Positions 1-10,868 of a DNA stretch of 64,000 nt are shown one piece after another. How positions within the stretch are numbered: the stretch's first letter is position 1; each line of letters starts with the position of its first letter. The notes under the pieces were generated by a model that saw only the letters and a list, made by a program, of their open reading frames with translations, had not been told where the DNA came from and ran no database searches. The position numbers and the translations under genes are program-made. The stretch comes from Euphorbia lathyris (Eukaryota; Streptophyta; Magnoliopsida; Malpighiales; Euphorbiaceae): positions 87,987,501-88,051,500 of the forward strand of contig NC_088915.1 in assembly GCF_963576675.1 (NCBI RefSeq). The letters run 5' to 3'.

Positions 1-427
1 TGATAATGGAATATGATTACTTTAATGGAAACAACTAACCTCAACGCCAGGATAAATCACTTCATTGAATCGCCTTTCAACTATGGAGGAATGTAAATCT
101 CAGTTGACTGTTCATGGAAATTAGGGAGAAATATTTGTGATGAAAAGGAAGAACTTTGTGTTTATGGAAATTAGGGATTGCAAATGTGTGATCAAAACGA
201 TTTGTGATGATGGAAATTTGGGAAACTGATGTTGAAGATTAGGGATTTTTGACTGTTCAGTTTTCTGTCACGTTTTGAGAGGGAAACGTAAGAGAATCAT
301 TTTTCTTCTGATTAAAATGACATGGCACTCATTAATCCTATGTGGCGACAACTGTCACTCTATTTTGAAAAGTCAATGGCGCGTGGGTCCCAGTTCCCAT
401 CTATATTCTGGAATTGAGAATTGAGGG
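1..427. other. Unassigned sequence at window start
   Basis: No convincing open reading frame or RNA gene is visible. The stretch lies directly inside the terminal repeat that ends near 541, so it is probably the interior of a Mutator-like or foldback element whose left end is outside the window. That is inference from position only. Confidence 0.3.
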
Positions 428-541
428 AGCAATTGGTTACACTATTTGCAAGTTCAGGGGGCTACTTAAACCCTGTTAAAGTTCAGGGGGCCATCCAAGC
501 TTTTTGGACAAGTTCAGGGGGCAAATAATGTATTAAGCCTA
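428..541. repeat. Right-hand terminal repeat of a Mutator-like foldback element
   Basis: The segment repeats the module 'aagttcagggggc' three times and ends 'gtattaagcct'. Read on the minus strand it begins with the 'aggcttaatac' type of terminus that also bounds the complete element at 57050-58062 and resembles fragments in intron 2 of the wybutosine gene (45390-45680, 46225-46560). The partner repeat is not in the window, so the TSD cannot be checked. Confidence 0.5.
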
Positions 542-689
542 ATAATAATAATAATAACATGGTCCACTCACCTATTTCTTTTCCTCTTCTTTTCTTTTGA
601 CAAAAAGAACTAGTCCCCTTTCTTTTATTTATTTATTTATTCCTATTGTTATTTTTTTTAATTATGCATAACTATTTAGATGTTACAAT

Positions 690-755
690 ATCACTGACGG
701 AGATGCTTATCACCGACAGAATTTTCTGTAGTTATTACACGTTTTTCTTGTAGTG
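690..755 (-). mobile_element. CACTA terminus fragment
   Basis: On the minus strand this segment starts CACTACAAGAAAAA (plus-strand cttgtagtg at 747-755), the canonical terminus of CACTA (En/Spm) transposons. Inside it are short repeats resembling the subterminal repeats of that class. A diverged copy of the same terminus lies at 2215-2279, so the end is part of the duplicated unit. No matching left end was found, so this is a remnant rather than a complete element. Confidence 0.55.
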
Positions 756-862
756 ATAGTCACTTGTTGTAATTAATTAGCTTTTATTACATTTCCTTGT
801 TTAGCTTCTTACATCTTGTATAAATACTTATACTTATCGTTCAGGAATTCAATTAATCCAAT

Positions 863-1360
863 ATGTCTCAATGTATGAATAGAAGAGGAGAACAATTTTA
901 TTACAACCATTTGTATATAAATAGAGCAGAAAGGGAGTTGGCTATACACCGTATATTACCGAACTCAGTTCATCACGGAAATCGTGAGTCCTTGTGTTTT
1001 TTATTACTATTTTCTTTAAGTTTTATATTTTTTATTATTTTTGTTTCTTCAACTTATACTCACTCTTTTTAAAAACAAAAGTTCGCTAACTCATTAATAT
1101 TTGTTTTGTTTTTGTACAGATAATACTTGTTTATGTCATTCTAGGATAAAGGCTTTTGAGTCTAGTCTACGTGTATCTCAAAAGTCGGGAAAGCTTAGAA
1201 TATCAGGCCAGTACCCACACTATCAATACAACATGTCATTGATGTGTGTACTGAAATGTCAGTAGAGTCAATAACAAAGTTTCTCAAAAACATCGGAGTC
1301 ACTACGATGTATCGGTATCTGTCTAAAGGGCCAAAAGGTCCAAACCGTTGTGAAAAGGTA
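863..1360 (+). pseudogene. Unrecognised duplicated gene-like unit, copy 1 (frameshifted)
   Basis: Two putative exons, 863-983 and 1120 to about 1359, are separated by an intron with GTGAGT donor and TACAG acceptor. Exon 1 encodes 40 residues starting MSQCMNRRGEQF and ends in phase 1. Exon 2 continues HNTCLCHSRIKAFES. Compared with copy 2 at 2388-2880, exon 2 has lost one base near 1203, after the codons for QKSGKL, which breaks the frame. A GTAAGT donor follows at 1359. I do not recognise the protein family. It may be a small host gene, a captured gene fragment or chance. Confidence 0.35.
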
Positions 1361-2387
1361 AGTTTTACAATGTTAACAAATTTTAGTCAAATAAAACATT
1401 CATTTTCATATATTTAAAAATGATATGTGAGTCAATTTTTTAGTTAAATAATGTTTAGTTAATTTTCAAAATGAGACCTTATATTTGAGATAATTTGTAA
1501 CCTCTTTGATTTATTTTTTTTATCTTCTTAAGACGACAAAACATGTACCATACATGGTGCAATTAATGTCTGCAAGGCTCGTCTGAGACTCACCCGGTGA
1601 AGGGTGGATCCGGATTGGGAATCCCTGAAACTATCAATCTAGTACAGTATTGACTTATTGACGTTCGCTTTTTTTCTTTCTTCCGACATTTTTTAATGAT
1701 TAGTTTTTTACTCTATCTTCCGCAACTGTTTGTCTTCCTCCAACTTGTATGTTTCTTTCTCTCTCACTGATGATTTTGCTTCTTATCTATCACTGTTCTT
1801 TTTTATATCCATTAATATGTTTTTTCTTCTTCTTATGAAGTTCAGATCAAGTACTTCCTCTTATTGTACTCTTTTTTTTTGTTTTACTTTTGATACTATC
1901 GAAACTAATTTGTCAAAATAAATTTTAATTTTTTATTGAATTTTAGGGGTGAAATTGATTTTTCAATTGAACCTCAATTTAACAGCTTAGTTTATTTATG
2001 GTTTGATTAGAATAGAAGAGTGTTTCAGAAGGTTAGTATAGGAAAGGTTTGGAAGGGAAATAGAACTAAGTTATCATCCAATCAAAGCCTCAAGTCGCTA
2101 AAGGAAAATTATATGGAATTAACTGATGCTAAACAATTGCAATCCAAAATATTTGGTATTCTTTCGGTTTGTTGGATCAACTTCTCCTATTTGTCTTGCT
2201 TTCATTTGTGTATATCACACATGAAGATGCTTATCACTGGCCGAATTTTTTGTAGGTATTACACGTTTTACTTGTAGTGATAGTCACTTGTTGTAAATTA
2301 ATTAGCTTTTATTATATTTCCTTATTTATCTTCTCACATCTTGTATAAATACTTATACTTATCGTTCAGGAATTCAATTAATCCAAT

Positions 2388-2880
2388 ATGTCTCTACGCA
2401 TGAATAGAAGGAGCAAACAATTTTATTACAACCATTTGTATATAAATGGAGTAGAAATGGAGTTGGCTATACACCGTATATTACCGAACTCAGTTCATCA
2501 AGGAAATCGTGAGTCCTGTTTTTTATTACTAATTTCTTCAAGTTTTATATTTTTTATTATTTTTGTTTCTTCGACTTACACCCACTCTTTTTAAAAACAA
2601 AAATTCTCTAACTCATTAATCTTTCTTTTGTTCTTGTGCAGATAATACTTGTTTAAGTCATGCTAAGATAAAGGCTTTTGAGTCTATACTACATCTATCT
2701 CAAAAGTCGGGAAAGCTTGTAATATTACGGCCAGTACCCACACTATCAATACAGCATGCTATAGATGCGTGTACTGAAATGTCAGTAGAGTCCATAACAA
2801 AGTTTCTCAAAAACATCGTAGTCACTATGGCGTATCGGTATCCGTTTGAGGGGCCAAAAGGTTCAAACAGTTGTGAAAAG
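2388..2880 (+). CDS. Unrecognised duplicated gene-like unit, copy 2 (open frame)
   Basis: Exon 1 (2388-2508) encodes 40 residues beginning MSLRMNRRSKQF, with a GTGAGT donor in phase 1. Exon 2 (2642-2880) follows a GTGCAG acceptor, stays open through KIKAFESILHLSQKSGKL and the run SVESITKFLKNI, and ends at a perfect AAG|GTAAGT donor in phase 0. That makes about 120 codons in two exons. Downstream the reading is uncertain: an acceptor at 'catgcag' (near 3080) gives eight more codons and then a stop. Splice sites and phase agree with copy 1, which argues for a once-real gene. I recognise no domain. No start context or polyA signal could be judged. Confidence 0.35.
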
Positions 2881-3094
2881 GTAAGTTTTACCGTGTTAAC
2901 AAATTTTAGTCAAATAAAACTTTCATTTTCATATATTTAAAAATGATATATGAGTCAATTTTTTTAGTCAAATAATGTTTAGTTAATTTTTAAAATTAGA
3001 CCTTATATTTGAGATAATTTATGGCCTCTTTGATTTATTTTTTTTATCTTCTTCACACGACAAAACATGTACCATACATGCAGCAATTAATGCC

Positions 3095-3416
3095 TGCAAT
3101 GCTCGTCTGAGACTCGCAAGCTGGAGGGTGGATCTGGATTGGGAAACCCCGAGGCTATCAATCCAGTACGGTATTGACTTGTTGCTGTTCGCTTCTTTTC
3201 TTTCTTCCGATATTTTTTAGCGATTAGTTTTTTACTCTATCTTCTGCAGCTATTTTGCAAGGCTCGTCTGAGACTCGCACGGTGAAGGGTGGATCCGGAT
3301 TGGGAAGCCCTGAGGCTATCAATCTAGTACGGTATTGACTTATTGTTGTTTGCTTCTTTTCTTTCTTCCAATATTTTTTAGCGATTAGTTTTTTACTCTA
3401 TATTCCGCAACTATAT
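3095..3416. repeat. 161-bp tandem duplication
   Basis: Units 3095-3255 and 3256-3416 both begin with 'tgcaa' followed after one or two bases by 'gctcgtctgagactcgca', and both run through a pyrimidine-rich stretch to 'actctat'. Copy 1 of the larger duplication has only one unit (about 1571-1731), so this step happened after the larger duplication or was lost there. Confidence 0.75.
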
Positions 3417-3685
3417 TTCTTCTTCCAACTTGTATGTTTCTTTCTCTCTCTCACTGATGATTTTGCTTATTATCTATCATTGTTCTTTGTTTATATCCAT
3501 TGATATGTTTTTTCTTCTTCTTATGAAGTTTAGATCAAGTACTCCCTCTTATTTTACTCTTTTTTTGTTTTACTTTTGATACTATCGAAACCAAGTTGTC
3601 AAAATAAATTTTAATTTCATTGAATTTTAGGGGTGAAATTGATTTTCAGTTGAACCTTAATTTGACAGCTTAATTTATTTATGGT

Positions 3686-4430
3686 CCAAAAAGCTAAAAG
3701 ATCCAGGGTGCAAGGCTATTTATACTAGGTTAGTTGTAACCCTCGATTTTGTAACTAGAAAGTCTCCATTAATGCCTCATTAATGGTGGTTACTGAGTTC
3801 TTTCAAGTATGACTGTTAGCTCATTTATGAGGCTATTACTTACCTTTAATGATGTCGGTTTTCTTCTAGGAAGACAACGCCAATATCCTTTGGGCGTATC
3901 GATGCCTGATGACGGGTTTCCCAAGACATAGCGGTTACGAGCCTCTTTATGACGTCTGACCATCTGTGGCGTATCGATGAATCTAGGGATCCATCGTGGC
4001 GTACAACTTACCTCGCACGCCACAATTCTGCCATATCCCTTGGCCGTAGTCATTCGGTTAATTGATCCTTCAGTCCCTTGATAGTATCTGGATGTTATCA
4101 GAAGCCCCCCTAAAAGTGACAATAAAGCCCTTTAGGGCTTTTAAGCTTCTTCGCATGCTGTCAATAGGCGACTTATTGATGGGTGTTATGTCCCATGCCA
4201 CAGGTAGGTTGCCAGGTGTCACTTGAAGGCTCTTGTACCGAGAAAGATGAAGTCAGGGTCCCCTTTTTAAACTTTTTTTCTCTCTCTTCGGCTTTTCACT
4301 TGTTCTTCTTGGTTCATCTTCTCGAGCTCATCTGACTCTTCAAGCTTTGGAGTTTTCTCTTTTCCGGAATCCTTCGATCCCACCGTCGATCTTTCCATCG
4401 TTCATCCTCGTCTTTCACTCCATTGTCCGT
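3686..4430 (+). repeat. LTR-like and leader sequence of a decayed gypsy-type element
   Basis: The segment has a TATA-like 'ctatttatac' near 3717 and an LTR-like GC-richer block at 3790-4160 with 'agccctttagggctttt', similar in style to 'agccctttagggtctg' at 60792 upstream of the better preserved transposon gene at 61022. It then runs through a pyrimidine-rich leader. The order LTR-like, leader, coding fragment is the same at both places. Exact LTR ends were not found. Confidence 0.4.
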
Positions 4431-4649
4431 GTAAGTTCGTCTGACTCTTCTCATTTTCCCTTTCTTCCTTATTTCCATGGGTTCGAGTTCTGAACTCTTA
4501 GGCTGAGTTCTTCGACTGAAGATTCTTCGAGTGAGAGTTCTTCCGTGAGGGCTCTGAGTTGTGAATTCACAAATTTAAGCAGTCTTAGAGAGAATCGGGA
4601 AGTTTGTTAGCCTGGGTTTTTAGAAACCCAGGGTCCTGCCGTTGTTGCT

Positions 4650-4926
4650 TCTCTAGTTGCGACGGCGGTGCTTAGATTGGCTTCTGGTAAAGAGGCCTCC
4701 TCCTCGATTCCTTACAGGAGGAAGATGAAGGGTCCAAAGATGGAAATTACTCCATCACGGATGAGCTTTGGGGATCTGACCGCGCTGGCGGGTCTTTATC
4801 CCTGGATGAAGAGAGTAGATTTATTACTAGCAGATGAGACACATCGTCCTGGTCAGCCCCCGAAGGGGTATTTCGCTGTATACATGAGCCACGTAGAGAG
4901 GGGGTTTGTTTTTCCAGTCCCTTGAT
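4650..4926 (+). pseudogene. Truncated 'putative gypsy type transposon' protein fragment
   Basis: The frame reading LTALAGLYPWMKRVD and PPKGYFAVYMSHVERGF matches the N-terminal part of the long gene at 61022-63347, where the equivalent runs are VQYPWLQGLE and YPKGYFTIFVAQIICGF. The gene ends abruptly after 'FVFPVP' at a stop, about one third of the way into the domain. At that point the DNA matches 4071-4095 of the LTR-like block upstream (25 bp, 2 mismatches), which suggests truncation by recombination. Non-functional. Confidence 0.6.
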
Positions 4927-5059
4927 AATATTTGGATGTCAAAAAAATAGAATTTATATCAAAATGAACAATATCTATATAATATTAGACCAAACCGCTA
5001 TCATCCAGCGGTACCAATTGTACCCCGACGCCCTCTTCCCCATTCAGATTAATTAATAG

Positions 5060-7245
5060 ATGGAAAAAAGCATAATTAAGCCCCTGAACTTTGCCTGTTT
5101 TAAGGATAAAGCCAATGATTAATTATTTTTCCATATTGAGTCATTGATCATTAAATTTGTTATGGATCCAGCTCTTATTTAACTTTTTCGTCGAGTTTGA
5201 ATGAGATGCGTCGTTAAGGGATTCAGACTGTTGATGTTGACATTTTCACTGTCATGTGGACAAATAAAAAAAGGTAAATTACAAAACTAGGTCAAATGGG
5301 AGGCCCATTTACATATTTAACTCATTTATTCAACCTACTACATATCTAGACTGTTTTTGTGTGACTTTCCCATAATACCCTCAATATTTGCGCACGTCAG
5401 TCTCCCTCCCGTATGACTTCGTAGATTCGATCATATGCGAAGCCTGCAAAGCTAATGTTTGGTTTACTTGATGAATTTAATTAGCATATGTGAAGCCTGG
5501 ATGTGTTTTGAAGCTCATTCGCGAAGTGGTATATAACAAAAAATACCAAACAACAACGAATTCTAACATTAAAATCATAACATTATCAAAATTTACAACA
5601 AGATTGCCACAATAACAACATTAAAATCATAACATTGTCAAAATTTACAACAAGATTGCCACAATAAACTCCTAACAAATCACTTCAAAGTGAACCTGAC
5701 TAATCTGGACGGAAATTTCTCCCTCTACAGGAAGTCCAGACTTTTTGGGATGATAAATGGAAGTCCAGACCTTTTGGGATGGACGTGTCCCATGGTGCAC
5801 ACTAAGATTGGCACAATCTCTCCTAACTAATCATTTCAAAGTGAATGTGCCAATCTTGAGGGAAATTTCTCCCTATATAGGAAGGAAAGTCATCTCCCCT
5901 GCAGCCCAATACGCCGCCTTCCAGAAAGGGATGTTATGTAATCAACCACCTTTAGGAAATATTAATCGTGCTAAACAGGGAAAACGATGATTTTGGCTTC
6001 GCGAAATGAGGATTAGTGAAACATGCGAATGTAAATGTGCAGGGAAAGGATGATTTTACTTCGCGAATTGATGTTTTCGCGAAGTCTGCGAGGTTTGAAA
6101 CGTGACGATCTATGTCGCATATCGATGCTTTCACGAAGTCTGCGAGTGAAATCATGAACTTTTCTACTCGCAGACTTCACGAGCTAATCGATTCGCGAAG
6201 TAGATCGACACGTTTCAGGCTCTTTCTCTTCGCAGATCTTCGTGAAATCATCGACTACGCGAAGTGATTTCATGGAAAAACGTAGAAGAAACAGCAGATA
6301 CTTACATTTTTCGTGCCTTTCACCCTTAAAAGCGACAATAACAATATGATAAACTGGGAAAAATGATGAAAATAACGTAGAATAACCATTTTTTTGATGG
6401 TAACAAGAAGAAAGAAACCAAGTAACGAGCAGGAACAGGAAGATGAAGAACCATGGCTTCATTTTCTAGGATTAGGAAGTTGCAGAATCAAGAGATGAAG
6501 AGAGGAAAAAGAGAAATACATTGTGATTTGGAGAAATGGTGCAGATTTCGTGCAATTTAAAGGAAGATAGGAAGATCAAAAGTCTTGGAATCATTAATGG
6601 AGGAGCCAACTGTTTTGCGTAACCAAGGAGAAGGGGGGGGGGGGGGGGGATCGTTCGCGTTGGGGGAAGTGGGAAGGTTAGGAGTATTATGGGAAAGTCA
6701 CACAAAAACAGTCTAGATATGTAGTAGGTTGAGTAAATGAGTTAAATATGTAAATGAGCCTCCCGTTTGACCCATTTTTATAATTTACCCATAAAAAAAG
6801 TTTCTTAACTAGAGAAAAGAGAAAGTAAAAAGTAAAAAGAAATTACAGAAATCGATTTCCAGTAAGTTCTTCCAAGCTGGAAATCGAGTTTGGAAGAACA
6901 ATGCGGGAACTAGATTTTGGTGGTAGGGGAGAAGATCAATTTGGCGATTCTGATGCTACAATCGAGAAATGTGAGAGGAGAAGACCGAGTTTCGAAGAAC
7001 TTACTAGAAATTGATTTCTGTGATTTCTTTTTATTTTTTACTCTCTATCTCTTCTAGTCAAGAAACTCTTATTCTTATTTGCCCATGTCAACATGCTGAA
7101 TCACTCTAACACGTGTGCCATCTAAATTCGACAGAAAAGTTAAATAAAGATCGGATCCATAAAAAATTCAATGATCAAGGGTTGGATGTGAAAATATAAT
7201 TGATCAGAAACTTCATCTTTAAAACAAGTAAATTCATCCGCTATT
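5060..7245. mobile_element. Outer Mutator-like foldback element, interrupted by 5273-6790
   Basis: The left arm (about 5090-5270) and right arm (about 6795-7235) are inverted copies. On the left 'cattgatcattaaat', 'tatggatccagctctt' and 'atttaactttttcgtcga' occur in order. On the right the reverse complements 'cgacagaaaagttaaat', 'agatcggatccata' and 'tcaatgatcaag' occur in opposite order. The right arm contains a further inverted pair around 'gaaatcgatttcc'. Terminal bases and TSD could not be fixed. It ends about 400 bp upstream of the R3-MYB start. Confidence 0.55.
5273..6790. mobile_element. Inner Mutator-like foldback element (MITE-like, about 1.5 kb)
   Basis: The termini are GGTAAATTACAAAACTAGG and its inverted partner ending TTATAATTTACCC, with terminal repeats of about 110 bp that include 'gtcaaatgggaggcccattt' and 'tagactgtttttgtgtgac'. 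The flanking 9-bp TSD is ataaaaaaa (5264-5272 and 6791-6799). The interior has many copies of 'ttcgcgaa' and 'gaagtctgcgag' and a run of 17 G at 6633-6649, but no transposase. A sister copy lies at 53163-54713. It is inserted within the outer foldback 5060-7245. Confidence 0.8.
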
Positions 7246-7638
7246 TATTAATGGGTTTTCTCTTTCCATGTGATTGATAAACCGTTGTAGACAAGAAGAT
7301 GAAAGGTAGACTATCATGGAACTTAAAAAATTATTTAATTAATCATCAAAATATTGAAAAATCTAAATTTGTCTTGAACTCCAATAATTTAACTGCAAAA
7401 AATGGATAATGATCACCATTTTTGTTTGTTTTTTTGTTAGTTTTTGTTCTTGATCATCATCATCATCTACAATGCATAAAATGCCAACCCAACAAACTCT
7501 AGAATCTCAACTACTAATCCAATTTAGAACTACCAGTCTTATTTTTTCCACCAATTTTTGAAATTTCCCCTTTTTAAATACTGGGTTTTCTAAAAGTTCA
7601 AAACTTTATAAGTTTCTTGTAGGAATTTGCAAAAAAAA
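7246..7638 (+). promoter_or_regulatory. Upstream region of the R3-MYB gene
   Basis: About 390 bp separate the outer foldback element from the ATG. The stretch is AT-rich with a TATA-like 'tttttaaata' near 7570, about 70 bp before the start codon, and a purine-rich 'gcaaaaaaaaatg' start context. No specific operator was identified. Confidence 0.35.
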
Positions 7639-10600
7639 ATGAGTGACTTAAATCACACCTCAAATGATGACACAATTGAAGATGCTAATAAAGGTGATAT
7701 CTTTGACACTAGAAAGTTTAATTCTGTTTAAATTTAGGGGTACGGTATCAAAATAGCTTTAATTACGTATAAAATAGTATCGTTTAGTGTTAATATTCGT
7801 GAAATAGTGCAATTATAGTTCTGGGTAACGAAACTTGAGGCATTAATATTTGTAAAATAGTATCAACTCAGCCTCAAGTTTCGTTGTTCAGGGATATAAT
7901 TGCACGATTTCATAAATGATGTTATTTTCTACGTTAGGCGCTATGGCACTTTTTCATAAATTTTGAGGCTATTTTGGTAGGAATTAATGGTCAATTTCGC
8001 CTCGCAGACAGGTTCAGTTTAGTCGAAATCTAAGTTTATGTATCAATTCAGCCATGAAGTTAGTAATATTTGACCAATTAGTCTAAATACAATCAGTCTC
8101 AATATCTAAAAAATTATCAAATTTGGCTAATTTGTCATAATTTGATAACTTTAAAGTTGAATTGATACCTAAATTTCGATTTGAACTTATCTGCCAAATT
8201 TCGTTCGTGAAATGGTGCAATTATAGTTCTGATTAACGGAATTGAACGTCTCAATGTTTGTGAAATGGTATCAATTTATCTTCAAATTTCGTTACTCAGA
8301 GCTGTAATTACACAATTTCATAAATATTGAGGCTAATTAATATGATGTTATTTTGTATGTTAGGGCTAAATTGACACTTTTCAAAAAATCTTGTGGCTAT
8401 TTTGGTAGGATTTAAGGGTCCATTTCACCCCTAAAGTTGATAGATAGGTTTGGTTTAGTGCAAATCGAAGTTTAATATCAATCCAATCCTGTAATGTTTG
8501 ATAAATTAGTCCAAATACAATCCATTCCAATATTAAAAAATTATCAAAATTGAGCTAATTTGTAAAAAACTGCCAACTTCAAATCTGTATTAATATCTAA
8601 TCTTCAATTTCAACTAGACTGAATTTACACTCAAATTATTTTTGGAAGGTTATTTCTTAAAGTTGTCATCTTTATTTATTTTAATTATTTGGGTTTTTTT
8701 TTTTAAAGATGTAAAAAGTGAAGATTCTAGTCCAGATTTCTCGGAGGATGAAGAGAGTCTCATTGCAAGAATGTTCAACTTGGTCGGAGAGAGGTTTGGT
8801 TAAATACTTAATTCTTCATATGTTTTTTTTTTTTTTTTTAATGAAATAGTTCTTTAGATGTCAATTAGTTAGTCACTTGTTGAAGTTTGGAGTTCGTTTC
8901 ACGAAATTACTTTTCTTTCGATAAAATCATTCTGGGTAACATAAAATGTTCAAGAAAACAGACGCATAACCATTTAGGTGATTGGATTTTCCACAAATCG
9001 GTGATCAGATCAGGTAAATGTTTTTGGTATTTTTAGACCGCCTGAGCGGCGAGCGAAATAAAAAAAAATTATTTTCGAATATTTTTATTTAGTTACGTTT
9101 TTTATTTGTTTTTATTTGTTTTTATAATATGATTTGAGATTTTAAAGATACTATTTATAATTTTTGATAAATTATATTACTTATTTACTGTTTCAATAAT
9201 ATTGTTAGCACATTTTTTAAAGGATTATTTATTAGCACATTTTCAATGATCTATATTATAAATATATACATATTTTTCTATATTAAGTCATTTTATATAA
9301 TTATTTTTAAATAATATAATATATATATACAGTGGCGGAGTCAGAGCTCAAGGGTCGGAGGGGCTCCATTGCATGAAGTTTTTTTTTTTCTTAATAACAA
9401 CTTAAGGCTTTGATTCATAATAGGCAAATCAAAAAATTTTGAATTTTGATAATATAAAGGTAAATTTGATCATAATTGGAAACATTAGGGCACAAAACAA
9501 CTGAGATTCAATATAAAGTAAGGATCAGGTGCAAAAATACTCTAATTTTTACACCTAAGAACAATTTTACCCCTAACGTATAAAATTGTGCAATTTTACC
9601 CTTAACGTTGGCAACCAAGAGCAATTTTATCCCTAACGTTAACAAGTTTGGTCAATTGGAGAAATTATTCGTCAAGTTGTCTTTTCGGTCATGAATTTTG
9701 TAACTAAAAAAATACAATTAAAAATAATAAAGGAGAATGAGGTTAATAATGATTAAAAAGGATACTTAATATTTTTAAAGGAGAATGAGGTTAAAATGGG
9801 ATAAAAAGTGGAGAGAGAGAGATTTGAACATAAAACCAATTGGATGTAGAGATTCCTTTAATTATTAGTACAACCAACTATGCAAATTTAGTTTTATGTC
9901 ATATAATCACATTCTACATTATAAGTACTAATTTTAACTATTTTGGGGGCTGCTCAGGACTGAACCACTGTTCGTCAAGGGTGTTCGAGAGGGTCGGAGG
10001 GTCGGGAGACCCTCCCTTACTCCCCTAGCTCCGCCCTTGTATATATATATTAATCACATTTATAAAAAAATTTATTAATTGTTCATTAAATATAAATTTG
10101 AGTAATCTCTGAGCGTTTATCTGTCTAACTAACATCTAATATTAGAAGTTTGAACCACTTTTGAGGTTTTAACTAGTAACCTCTAATAATGTGTTTGGTG
10201 AAAAGAGATTTGAAAGAGTTTATTTGGTCCAAAAAGCTAATTTTGGAAAAACTGGTTTTAAGAGATTTTTCAATTAACTTATTGTTTCATCTATTTTTAA
10301 AGACATTTTTATCTATAATTATTACCATTTAACCTCAAATAAATATTTTACTATGTATTTTACACAAACAGCTATTAACAATCAGCTAAATTTTAATAAA
10401 TAATTTTATACAATCAGCTAATCAAATAAGTTCATAAAAAATGTAATCAGCTAACGGCTAATTACCAAACATGCCTAAAAATCAAATAAGAAGAAGCTCA
10501 ATAACTTTTATGAAATAGATGTTAAATTTTAATGACCGTTAATGCAATTTATTCGGGTTTGATTAATGTTTATGATTAATTACTGTTATAATTATCTTTT

Positions 10601-10681
10601 AGGTGGTCACTGATTGCTGGAAGAATACCAGGAAGAACAGCAGAAGAGATAGAGAAGTATTGGACTTCAAAATATAGTTAG
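7639..10681 (+). CDS. R3-type single-repeat MYB transcription factor (CAPRICE/TRYPTICHON-like)
   Basis: Three exons, 7639-7693, 8709-8793 and 10603-10681, give a 72-residue protein with clean GT-AG junctions and matching phases (1, then 2). Residues 1-20 are a short acidic leader. The rest is a lone MYB R3 repeat: SEDEESLIARMFNLVG, then ERWSLIAGRIPGRTAEEIEK, then YWTSKYS and stop. Such proteins lack an activation domain. In Arabidopsis they move between epidermal cells and compete with R2R3-MYBs for bHLH partners, repressing trichome fate or promoting root hairs. The intron positions match the family. The bHLH-contact motif [DE]Lx2[RK]x3Lx6Lx3R is present except that the first position is S. 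Intron 1 (1015 bp) and intron 2 (1809 bp) are swollen by repeats. Which CPC/TRY/ETC paralogue it is cannot be decided here. Confidence 0.9.
7796..8640. repeat. Tandem repeat of about 408 bp in intron 1 of the R3-MYB gene
   Basis: Two diverged units start at 7796 and 8204 with 'ttcgtgaaat(a/g)gtgcaatta'. Both contain 'ggctattttggtagga' and 'gtctaaatacaatc'-like runs and 'aaaaaattatcaaa'. Each unit also has internal inverted repeats around 'aaacttgaggc/gcctcaagttt'. This type of sequence is common in foldback transposons, so the array is probably transposon-derived. Confidence 0.65.
9331..10039. mobile_element. hAT-like non-autonomous element in intron 2 of the R3-MYB gene
   Basis: The termini CAGTGGCGGAG and CTCCGCCCTTG are imperfect inverted repeats, flanked on both sides by tatatata (9323-9330 and 10040-10047), an 8-bp TSD as for hAT elements. 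The flank is an AT dinucleotide tract, so TSD length is ambiguous. The interior holds 'gagcaattttatcccta'-type modules and no transposase. Confidence 0.65.
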
Positions 10682-10868
10682 TTATTTCATGAACAAGTTG
10701 TTTGGAAGTTCAAAATTCAGTTAGAGAGTCAATCTTAATATTCTTAATTAGTTCTGGTTTTGTCATTGGGTTGTAATAATTTACTGTTAATTAGAATGAT
10801 AATCAAATAAAATATTGATCATGTGTGGACTTTTGTCTTTGTATTGATGTATGTTTTTTTTGTAAGTC

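Larger units (their letters stand above)
690..2010. repeat. Segmental tandem duplication, copy 1
   Basis: This segment matches 2215-3685 over most of its length. The shared order is a CACTA terminus, 'gatagtcacttgttgtaa', a gene-like exon pair, a block around 'ggctcgtctgagactc', and a tail ending near 'agtttatttatgg'. Mismatches and small indels are scattered throughout, so the duplication is not recent. A spacer at 2011-2214 separates the copies. Ends are approximate. Confidence 0.7.
2215..3685. repeat. Segmental tandem duplication, copy 2
   Basis: This is the partner of 690-2010. It is longer mainly because of an internal 161-bp tandem duplication at 3095-3416. It begins with a degraded CACTA terminus (2215-2279), contains the intact version of the gene-like exon pair, and ends at 'ttaatttatttatggtcc'. 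Confidence 0.7.
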
